A stretch of 49,890 nt of DNA from Lentisphaerota bacterium (GTDB lineage Bacteria; Verrucomicrobiota; Kiritimatiellia; RFP12; UBA1067): NCBI GenBank assembly GCA_015061665.1, contig SUWC01000015.1, forward strand, positions 1 to 49,890, in the 5' to 3' direction. Below are positions 43,419 to 49,890 of this stretch, one piece after another; the stretch's first letter is position 1; each line of letters begins with the position of its first letter. The position numbers were made by a program, and so were the translations under genes. The notes beneath the pieces were generated by a model. That model searched no databases, was not told where the DNA came from, and saw nothing but the letters and a program-made list of their open reading frames with translations.

Positions 43419-45875
43419 CTATTTGCCTTTCTCTTTGAGAATCGCGAGGTTGCGAATCCAGAAAGTACATCGCGTACCTTTCGGATTCGCGCCAAGGCGG
43501 AAAGCCACGACATCCGCAAGCGCATCTCCATCTACAAGTTCCACATTCCGCTTCTCCCACGACCCAAGCGGGGCATGGTACGGAATGCGGCGGACAGATC
43601 CATCCTTAAAGAGCAGCATAAGGCTCTGAGTGGCGAAATCGTTTTCCACCTTGTTTTGCGCGCTTTTCACATCAAACTGAAGCATTCTTGCGCCAGATAG
43701 ACTTTCAGCAGGAAGTTTGAGCCTATAGACAGGATAAAACCACCGGTCGATATCCTGGTTCCTCCATTCAAAGTCGAAACGTATTGCCTGCTCCGCTTCG
43801 TCCCACGCCACATTAAACGTTTCGGCAGAAGTATTCCGTTCCCAGTTCTTCGGGGTGTTGTAGGCGAGTGGCGTAATCTCGCATGTGGACAAAAACAACT
43901 TTTCAAGGCGTATAGGCAATACAACCCGACTAGAACGCTTGCCATTGAAGACTCCCGTGAAGACGATATTCCGCTCAAAAATACCGTCATCATACGGCAA
44001 AAAAGTACAGCTTAGCGATACAGGCGGAGCGCCACGCGGTCCAAGGTCGATTCTGTCCGGCAATCCTTTGAACGTTCCGCCCTCCACTTCGACATATCCA
44101 GCCTTTGCGACTTCGCCCATGTTCCAGACCTGAATACGCATACGACCTGTTTCATTCTTTAACACAGCACGTGTTTTTTGTCCAGTAATCGTAAAATCGT
44201 TTGTGTTCAAGTCCACACGCAGAATTACCGTCACGTCTTCGTCTGCTTTCGGAACGTAGGGCATGACCTTTCCTTTAGGACGAGCCTTAGTCTTCACCGA
44301 CAGCCCATGTAGCCCAGCCACGTATGCTGGAAATCGAGTTGCTTCAAGTTTCAATACGCCATTTCGGGCTGATGCAGTCGACATCGTACCACAGAGATCA
44401 GAGAGTCGATAAGTGCCGTCCTCCGCTGGAATGACAATCTGCCTTGCGAAATCCGGGATTGAGTGAACAACGCCGCCGCCGGAGGTGTCAAGTGGTGACA
44501 CAGACCAATAAACGACAGTCTGCGAACCATCCAGCTGATCAAAGAGGTAAGCGCGAAGACCTTCACCAACGTCCAGCTCGCCTATGAGCCGGGCCGACAC
44601 GAGTTCGCGTGTCATTGTGCTGATGGCTGCATATTCTGGTTTAACGGTACCATCGCGACGCATCACTCCCCAGTCCTTTACCCCCTTGCGTTCGTTGTAG
44701 GCTCCGAACACGAAGTAGTAGTTACGCGCCACACCCTCCATCTGAAAAGCAATTTGCGACTTCGGATAGAATTCTGCCTTCACGAGTTCCTGCTCTGGCG
44801 AATGCGCCATCAATCCCTTCTTGGCACCAGCCCTGGTCGAATGCCCCTCAAGATCCGTACCAGATTCCGTCATCCATACAGCCCGTTCTGCGATACCGTA
44901 GCACTCCATGCACTTGCGCAAAGCTGCGAACCTTCGGGGATAGTTTACAGGAGCGTCGTATGTGTGATAGTTGAAGACATCGAAGAACTTCACAGCATCG
45001 TTCTCGAAGAGGATACGCACATAAGCGCTGTCGGGATCTTGGCAGATCGCACCAGGCAACACCGTAATTCCAGGGAGACCAGACTTGAAGCCAAGATATG
45101 CGGCCTTTAATGCGGCGGCATAGTCCCATACCGGCTCCGGAGCAAAGAGTATGTCTTCTTCATTCCAGAACTCCCAATCCCCCATGCGGTCGCCAAACGC
45201 GGCAGCGGTCTGGGCGCAGAACGCATATACGGCGTTGAGGTCTGAGGGAAGCTTCGTCAACTTGCCAGCCCACTTCGGACAGTCGTGGAACATTCCGGAA
45301 ATGAGAATGCCTCGCTCTCGCAACAGGTCGGCGTTGTACATGTAGTAGCTGTAATCAAATTTCTCCGGCTGCGGATTAACCTCCTCCCAACTCAATCGGT
45401 CGCGAACATGCGGAAGACCGGAGAGACGGATAAGGTCGCTCACGGTACGGTAGGTATCTCCGCTGTTCCACGGGCAGACAAACGAACCCTTGCGGGAGAT
45501 CCAACTCTGCGCGGAGTCGATACCGTAAAAAGAATCATGGTCGAACACACGGGTTTTCACCTCGGGCACAACGGCAAACGTCGCATCCTCGTCTTCGCTC
45601 TTCAAATGGTAGTAGCCCACCGGCAGACGCGGCAGAACCGCCGTACCGCACTCTCCCCAAACGGCCGGGCTGCCTACTGCACGTCCACGCCAATCAGTAA
45701 GCGTGTAGGACGAGCCAGAGACGCCGCCGCGAGCGATCGGCGTCTCATTGTCGGCATAGACATGTCCTGGGGCGTCCAGTGAAATTGCAGCTGGCAGCGA
45801 ACCCGTGACAACCAACACACAACAGATCAGAAGAACCTTCCTAGTGTGTGACATCGTCGTGTGAAGCCCACTCAC
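43419..45875 (-). CDS. Secreted clan GH-A glycoside hydrolase (GH39/GH5-like)
   Basis: An 818-residue secreted enzyme with a signal peptide ending near LPAA30. The barrel (about 110-430) shows both catalytic glutamates of clan GH-A: acid/base Glu239 in WEFWNEED and nucleophile Glu337 in VWMTESGTD, with VRDRLSWEEVNP earlier. The arrangement resembles GH39 beta-xylosidases but is not conclusive. The C-terminal ~330 residues are beta-rich (ALKNETGRMRIQVWNMG; a carbohydrate-binding-like domain at 690-818). A GTG start at 45875 is chosen because AAGGAGG precedes it by 7 nt; an ATG at 45854 lacks a site. The GTG overlaps the stop of the small ORF upstream. Confidence 0.8.
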   Translation of the reverse strand: MSGLHTTMSHTRKVLLICCVLVVTGSLPAAISLDAPGHVYADNETPIARGGVSGSSYTLTDWRGRAVGSPAVWGECGTAVLPRLPVGYYHLKSEDEDATFAVVPEVKTRVFDHDSFYGIDSAQSWISRKGSFVCPWNSGDTYRTVSDLIRLSGLPHVRDRLSWEEVNPQPEKFDYSYYMYNADLLRERGILISGMFHDCPKWAGKLTKLPSDLNAVYAFCAQTAAAFGDRMGDWEFWNEEDILFAPEPVWDYAAALKAAYLGFKSGLPGITVLPGAICQDPDSAYVRILFENDAVKFFDVFNYHTYDAPVNYPRRFAALRKCMECYGIAERAVWMTESGTDLEGHSTRAGAKKGLMAHSPEQELVKAEFYPKSQIAFQMEGVARNYYFVFGAYNERKGVKDWGVMRRDGTVKPEYAAISTMTRELVSARLIGELDVGEGLRAYLFDQLDGSQTVVYWSVSPLDTSGGGVVHSIPDFARQIVIPAEDGTYRLSDLCGTMSTASARNGVLKLEATRFPAYVAGLHGLSVKTKARPKGKVMPYVPKADEDVTVILRVDLNTNDFTITGQKTRAVLKNETGRMRIQVWNMGEVAKAGYVEVEGGTFKGLPDRIDLGPRGAPPVSLSCTFLPYDDGIFERNIVFTGVFNGKRSSRVVLPIRLEKLFLSTCEITPLAYNTPKNWERNTSAETFNVAWDEAEQAIRFDFEWRNQDIDRWFYPVYRLKLPAESLSGARMLQFDVKSAQNKVENDFATQSLMLLFKDGSVRRIPYHAPLGSWEKRNVELVDGDALADVVAFRLGANPKGTRCTFWIRNLAILKEKGK

Positions 45876-46018
45876 TTGAACACCTCCTTGAACACCTCAC
45901 TGATCGCCTCAATGTAGCCGAACTTGAAATGCGTGTCCGGCTCAAGACACGAACACCGTGTGCCAGCTTGAGACGCCGTGCCTGTCGTTATCGTTCTCAT
46001 GTCTAAATTCTTGTTCAT
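45872..46018 (-). CDS. Small ORF coupled to both neighbours (hypothetical)
   Basis: A 48-codon frame beginning MNKNLDMRTITTGTAS and ending in the near-repeat SEVFKEVFK. Its ATG lies one base after the stop of the beta-strand-repeat protein (TAGAATG) and its TGA overlaps the next gene's GTG (GTGA). Such double coupling suggests translation, but there is no strong Shine-Dalgarno before the ATG and no known homologue. It may serve mainly to carry ribosomes to the GH-A gene. Confidence 0.35.
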   Translation of the reverse strand: MNKNLDMRTITTGTASQAGTRCSCLEPDTHFKFGYIEAISEVFKEVFK

Positions 46019-46019
46019 T

Positions 46020-49000
46020 CTACCTGACGGTGATGATGCAGCCCGGTGCGACAATGCGGAGGGTGCCGCTGCCGAATGATACCCTGTTCCCCGCAAGAGA
46101 CGCGTCCGCAGTCGGCGAGCCGGTGAACGCCGTTGCCCTGACAAGCGTTATCCCCCTGTACGTCTTGTTCGCCATCCCTTCGCCGACGACCGTCACGCCC
46201 GCAAGGCTCAGCGCCCCAGCCACCTCAAGGCAGCCGCACGTGCCGTCGGACGCGATGCAGCATCCGAGCGTCGCCATGTTCAGCGTCGCCGTCGAGTCAA
46301 TCTTCAGCGTGCCGGATTCGTAGACGCCCGGCCACACCGCGCCGGTCACGGTGAGCGTTCCGTTCGAGACGACGCCGAAGCCCACAAGGTTCGCGACCGT
46401 GAACGAGTTGCCGCCAAGGTCGAGGACTCCGCCGCGCAGCTGGAGCGTCGTCGCGGGAAGCGCCCTGTCGCCGACGGCGAGCGTTCCGTTCGAGACGCAT
46501 GTCGCAACGACCCACGTGTTCGTTCCGGTGAGAGCGAGCCTGCCCGCGCCCGCCTTCGTGAACGCCGGGAGCGCGGCAAGCTCCGCCGCGGTCGAGGCGA
46601 CAGGCGCGGACTGTCCGTCACGTGCGGCGAACGACTGCGCCGCCGTGAGGTTCTGCCCCGCCGTGTCGATTGTCGTGCCGCACCCGCCTATCGAGGCGGT
46701 CGTGAAGCCGTAGAGGAAATTGGCGTTGGCGGACGTGTTCGCGATGAGCGTTCCGCCGTCCATTAGGAGCGTGGCCGTGTCCGTCTCGTTGGTGGTCGTC
46801 CGCACCACGCGGCGCGCCTTGAGCGTTCCGTTGGTGAGAATGGAAATGCTGGCGATACGGGTGCCTTGCGACTGCGTGAGCGCGGCGACCGAACCGTTGA
46901 TCGTCGCTACGCCGTCCCCGGAAACCTCGAACGTGCCGCGCCCGGCGCGGCCCACTTGCAGCGTACACCCTGAATACGGCATCGAAAGCGAGCCGCCGCG
47001 CACGTACAGTGCGCCGGTGTTATACTTCCAGTAGCCGATGCTGGGTTTTTGACTCCGGAAGATCGCCTCGCCGCCGTAGATGTAGAGGTTGCCCTTGCCT
47101 CCGCTCGTCGTTGCGAAGGCGTCACCAATGCGTCCGCCCACGGACACGCAGTCATTTGCGTGCGGGGCAGACTGATCGAGCGTCCCTCCGTAGAGGTAGT
47201 AGTTATTCGTGGTGGAGATGTCAAACCCCACCATGAATGCGGCACTCCCGGCCCAGAACTCCACCTTGCCGCTGTATTGCCTGAAGTTTCCGCGGCGGCC
47301 AGACAGCGCACTGCACGACAGCGTCGCGTTGTTCGTGACTATGATCTCGCTCTCGCAGTTGGAGTGCCCGCAGAGGATTCCAATTTGGCTCGCGTCGCTG
47401 ATCCCCACCCGCGCGCCATCGAACACGAGATACGACGTACCGGTAGAATCGTAACCTGGCCTGATGTAGTAGTCGCCAGCCCTGGTCACCTGCAGCTTCA
47501 CCTTGCCTCCGACGAACGTCAAGCGCGAACCTGCGTACGTGGTGATGCTGTTCGGCGTGATTATCGACGTCTCCGCGTTGGACACGACGAGGTTGCCGCC
47601 GTTGTACGCGGTAAATGTGTTGGTGACGCTCAGCACGTTCGTGACGACGCCGACCGGCGGCGCCACTACGGTCGTACCGCCTCTCAGGACAAGCTGCGAA
47701 AACGAATTCGTTCCGCTCAGGACGAGCGTTCCCGCCCCGCCGGTGCGCATGACGGTGCCATCGCTGCGGATGCCGCCCTTGACAGTAGCCGTCGCCGCGC
47801 CGACATAGGCGGTAACCGTGTTCGCGCCAAAGTCGAGGGGGTTTTCGATGGTGAGCGCGTTGTCCGCGTAGCTGTCGTTCATTATGAACCGCGTCAGGCG
47901 GTATGTCGAGCCGGTCGTCGCAAGCGTGTTCGCCGCGTCGCCGCCAATCCGCACCGTGAGCGGATGGCCGTAGGCGGAGAAGCCGGCTTCCGTCGCGCCG
48001 TCCGCGAAGGACAGCTGCCCGCCGCCCGTACCGTAGAATCCTGTGAAGAGATCCGTCGCGTACGTGCAGTACGTGCCGCCGTCGAGGACCACGTTGTCGG
48101 TGGAGGCGAGCCCTTGCCCGAAGTCCGCCACGAGTGTGCCTTCCTTCACCGTGAACGCCCCGCCCCACGTGTTCGCGCCGGTCAGCGTCAGCGGCGCCGC
48201 GCCGCGCTTAGATCCGCCGGACGTGAACGTCACCGACGCCGTCTCGACGTACGGAACGTAGGTGACGACGTCGGGCGAGGCGACATTGCAGACGGGCGAG
48301 GCCGAGGCCGCGAGCACCGATTCACCGCTCTCCACGGCGTGGACGAAGTTGGTCTCGCCGCCGCTTACGAAGGCCGTGGACGTGGCGGACGGGATGAATG
48401 TGTTGTTCACGGAGTCGTAAACGCCAGCAACGCCGTCCTTGATCGCCGGAAGGTAGTTGCGCACACATACCCCGCTGTTCGTAATCGTGCCGGAGTAGAA
48501 GCGCAGGTTTGCGAAATAGACACTGTCGAAGCTGCCTGACGTGGTGGACGTCACCACGCGGCGGCAGAACATGGGTATTGGGTGCGCGGTAAGACCTGCG
48601 GCGATGGTACGCGTGGACGACATCGCTACGACGGTCTTTCTGCCGCCCTGGACGATCGTGAACTTGCCACCGGCCGAGTCGAGGCAGAGCTGCGTTCTCT
48701 CCTTTGATACTGCGACGCTGCTGATATCAAATGTAGGCACAGTGTCGCTGCAAGTGTGAGTCCACGTTCCGCCGGTGCTGACGAATACGGCGAAAGTAAA
48801 TTGACCGGACACAGAGGTGCCCCCTTTGCTGGTCAAGCCAAATGCGTACTGCGAGGTCTTGGTGTCCGTCAGCTCAATATCGACGGACATCGCGGTAGTG
48901 CAATTCGGGACCACGCCGGTGTTGATGTACTGCGCACCCGTTGCGACGATATGCGTCAGCAGGCTGTCGTACGCACGGTCCGATGTGGCGAGGAATGCAC

Positions 49001-49316
49001 GACAGGAAAATGCGGGCGCTGCAGAAAGCTCGGCCGGAAGCGAGAACGTCGCGGACGTGCCGTCGCCGATGCGACCGACGCGGACGAAGTTCGGCCAGTC
49101 GCCGATGTCGTCGCCGTAGTCCACACGGTCCGTGCTCCAGGCGAAATAGACGACATGCCCGTCGCCGACCTCACCAGCCGCGCACAAGATCGTCGCAGTG
49201 GATGTAGCCTTATCGACCGAAATGGACGTTATTGACCTCGCCCACGCCATGCCGGACGCCCCGACAAAGAGCATGGACAAAATGCAGACGAAACAGAGCC
49301 TGACGCTACGCGACAT
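46020..49316 (-). CDS. Large secreted autotransporter-like beta-strand-repeat protein
   Basis: A 1098-residue protein with signal peptide (MSRSVRLCFVCILSMLF, end near WARS). Residues about 130-320 resemble a LamG/concanavalin-like sandwich (YINTGVVPNC, FDSVYFANLRFY). The rest is a chain of beta-helix turns with GTLVLSGTNSF and NGTLAVGDRALPA motifs, characteristic of autotransporter-associated beta-strand repeats (PATR). No C-terminal barrel or PEP-CTERM is present; it ends GCIITVR. Probably a surface adhesin or glycan binder. It is the first gene of the ~18-kb operon, with AAGGAG before the ATG and a promoter at 49353. It shares the repeat style of the 1416-residue lyase at 5741-9991. Confidence 0.8.
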   Translation of the reverse strand: MSRSVRLCFVCILSMLFVGASGMAWARSITSISVDKATSTATILCAAGEVGDGHVVYFAWSTDRVDYGDDIGDWPNFVRVGRIGDGTSATFSLPAELSAAPAFSCRAFLATSDRAYDSLLTHIVATGAQYINTGVVPNCTTAMSVDIELTDTKTSQYAFGLTSKGGTSVSGQFTFAVFVSTGGTWTHTCSDTVPTFDISSVAVSKERTQLCLDSAGGKFTIVQGGRKTVVAMSSTRTIAAGLTAHPIPMFCRRVVTSTTSGSFDSVYFANLRFYSGTITNSGVCVRNYLPAIKDGVAGVYDSVNNTFIPSATSTAFVSGGETNFVHAVESGESVLAASASPVCNVASPDVVTYVPYVETASVTFTSGGSKRGAAPLTLTGANTWGGAFTVKEGTLVADFGQGLASTDNVVLDGGTYCTYATDLFTGFYGTGGGQLSFADGATEAGFSAYGHPLTVRIGGDAANTLATTGSTYRLTRFIMNDSYADNALTIENPLDFGANTVTAYVGAATATVKGGIRSDGTVMRTGGAGTLVLSGTNSFSQLVLRGGTTVVAPPVGVVTNVLSVTNTFTAYNGGNLVVSNAETSIITPNSITTYAGSRLTFVGGKVKLQVTRAGDYYIRPGYDSTGTSYLVFDGARVGISDASQIGILCGHSNCESEIIVTNNATLSCSALSGRRGNFRQYSGKVEFWAGSAAFMVGFDISTTNNYYLYGGTLDQSAPHANDCVSVGGRIGDAFATTSGGKGNLYIYGGEAIFRSQKPSIGYWKYNTGALYVRGGSLSMPYSGCTLQVGRAGRGTFEVSGDGVATINGSVAALTQSQGTRIASISILTNGTLKARRVVRTTTNETDTATLLMDGGTLIANTSANANFLYGFTTASIGGCGTTIDTAGQNLTAAQSFAARDGQSAPVASTAAELAALPAFTKAGAGRLALTGTNTWVVATCVSNGTLAVGDRALPATTLQLRGGVLDLGGNSFTVANLVGFGVVSNGTLTVTGAVWPGVYESGTLKIDSTATLNMATLGCCIASDGTCGCLEVAGALSLAGVTVVGEGMANKTYRGITLVRATAFTGSPTADASLAGNRVSFGSGTLRIVAPGCIITVR

Positions 49317-49352
49317 TTCTTTTCTCCTTTTGTTTGTTGAAAGACATCATGA

Positions 49353-49361
49353 ATTCTATCA
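49353..49361 (-). promoter_or_regulatory. Extended -10 promoter of the 18-kb operon
   Basis: Minus strand TGATAGAAT about 37 nt before the ATG at 49316; AAGGAG follows. The 145-nt gap to uxaC holds nothing else I can identify. Confidence 0.5.
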
Positions 49362-49461
49362 CATCGTGCACAGATTAGTAATCCCATACAAGAACAAAAA
49401 CGCATCCCATTTCGGAAGAGCTTTAGGAAATCATATAAGCGGTTCAATACACCTATCACCG

Positions 49462-49890
49462 TCAGGAGAAAACCATGTCGTGCGCGTTCTTGTAGCAGAT
49501 GTTCTCCAGCATTGGGCGCAGCAGCGACTCGTCGTCGGGGAACGCGCCGGAGGCGACCTTCTCGGCGACCCACTTGCAGAGAATGCGGCGGAAATAGTCG
49601 TGGCGGACAAAGGAAAGAAGCGAACGAGAGTCTGTCGTCATGCCGACGAAGGTAGAAAGTACGCCATACGCCGCGTTCTTTTCAAGGACGTCGCGTATCC
49701 CCTCCTCGTGGTCGCACCACCACCACGCAGGACCGAGCTGCACCTTGCCCGGCAAACCCGCTCCGTTGAACGATCCCGCAAGCACCGCCAGCGACGCATG
49801 CGCCTCTGGATTTAGAGTCATCAGTATCGTCCTGGGAAGTGCGTTCATCTTCTCCAGCGCGTTCAGGAACGCTGCTATCGCCGCAGGGTC
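49462..49890 (-). CDS. uxaC: Glucuronate isomerase, C-terminal part (runs off the window)
   Basis: The visible 143 codons match the C-terminal region of UxaC (uronate isomerase): ALPRTILMTLNPEAH, GKVQLGPAWWWCDHEEG, STFVGMTTDSRSLLSFVRHD and ENICYKNAHD. It converts D-glucuronate to D-fructuronate (or galacturonate to tagaturonate), the first cytoplasmic step before the SDR and UxuA homologues. Frame is open through the window edge, so the 5' end lies beyond 49890. Its TGA is 145 nt upstream of the 18-kb operon, in the same direction. Confidence 0.95.
   Translation of the reverse strand, partial: DPAAIAAFLNALEKMNALPRTILMTLNPEAHASLAVLAGSFNGAGLPGKVQLGPAWWWCDHEEGIRDVLEKNAAYGVLSTFVGMTTDSRSLLSFVRHDYFRRILCKWVAEKVASGAFPDDESLLRPMLENICYKNAHDMVFS

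Noticed and set aside
46019-46144. Upstream extension of the 48-codon ORF
   Set aside because: The extension overlaps the 3' end of the beta-strand-repeat gene in another frame and is Arg/Ser-rich shadow sequence.
31150-49316. Ulvan-degradation locus
   Set aside because: Rhamnose and glucuronate enzymes fit, but there are no sulfatases or recognised ulvan lyases in the window, so the substrate is left open.
46020-49316. Classical type V autotransporter
   Set aside because: The passenger-like repeats are present, but there is no C-terminal beta-barrel translocator domain.

Overview
The window looks like a chromosomal piece of a GC-rich, saccharolytic, Gram-negative bacterium, most plausibly of the Verrucomicrobiota/Kiritimatiellota/Lentisphaerota group. 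That placement is an inference. It rests on secreted multi-domain glycoside hydrolases and polysaccharide lyases, autotransporter-like beta-strand-repeat proteins without a visible beta-barrel, a TonB/BtuB outer-membrane system, and palindromic and short tandem repeats in intergenic DNA. I see no rRNA, tRNA, prophage, CRISPR array or intact insertion sequence.

Layout. (1) 1-4300, + strand: tail of an unknown gene, aconitase, GMP synthase (guaA) and a His/Gly-rich secreted protein. (2) 4331-16880, - strand: a first carbohydrate-degradation cluster. In transcription order it has an SGNH-esterase/GH43 fusion, a 1.1-kb repeat-rich island, a GH43-CBM32 enzyme, two alginate-lyase-like proteins (the second a 1416-residue multidomain protein) and a beta-helix protein. 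(3) 17033-25017: a cobalamin region. On the - strand is metF, a free-standing MetH activation domain and a MetH lacking that domain. Diverging on the + strand is a cobalamin riboswitch, a BtuB-like receptor, tonB and a flippase-like membrane protein. (4) 25004-29006, - strand: ribBA, a BioW-BioF fusion, azlC and azlD. (5) 29007-31070: decayed intergenic DNA with a transposase (RAYT) fragment and orphan promoters, then a DUF4143-type AAA ATPase. (6) 31150-49316, - strand: an apparently continuous operon of about 18 kb. In transcription order it has an adhesin-like beta-strand-repeat protein, a small ORF, a clan GH-A hydrolase, a TIM-barrel protein, a GH78 enzyme, a giant GH78-GH115-GH78 protein, an SDR-type mannonate oxidoreductase, a mannonate dehydratase and an RraA-family protein, closed by a 12-bp-stem hairpin. 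(7) 49462-49890: the 3' end of glucuronate isomerase uxaC.

How it fits together. GH115 enzymes release (methyl)glucuronic acid and GH78 enzymes release L-rhamnose. UxaC, the SDR and UxuA form glucuronate -> fructuronate -> mannonate -> 2-keto-3-deoxygluconate. The right third therefore reads as a locus for a rhamnose- and glucuronate-bearing glycan, with inner steps co-transcribed with outer enzymes. The RraA-like protein, from a family that includes pyruvate aldolases, is a candidate for a later step.

The most unusual observations are these. Three different intergenic-type repeats sit in frame within one enzyme gene, the mannonate dehydratase, resembling in principle the palindromic elements inside Rickettsia genes. 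A 2115-residue protein carries two rhamnosidase modules around a glucuronidase module. There is a BioW-BioF fusion. MetH is split, next to a riboswitch whose likely output is a hairpin covering the btuB Shine-Dalgarno. A 1.1-kb island combines 7-, 8- and 23-bp tandem repeats and REP-like palindromes, bracketed by a 42-bp direct repeat.
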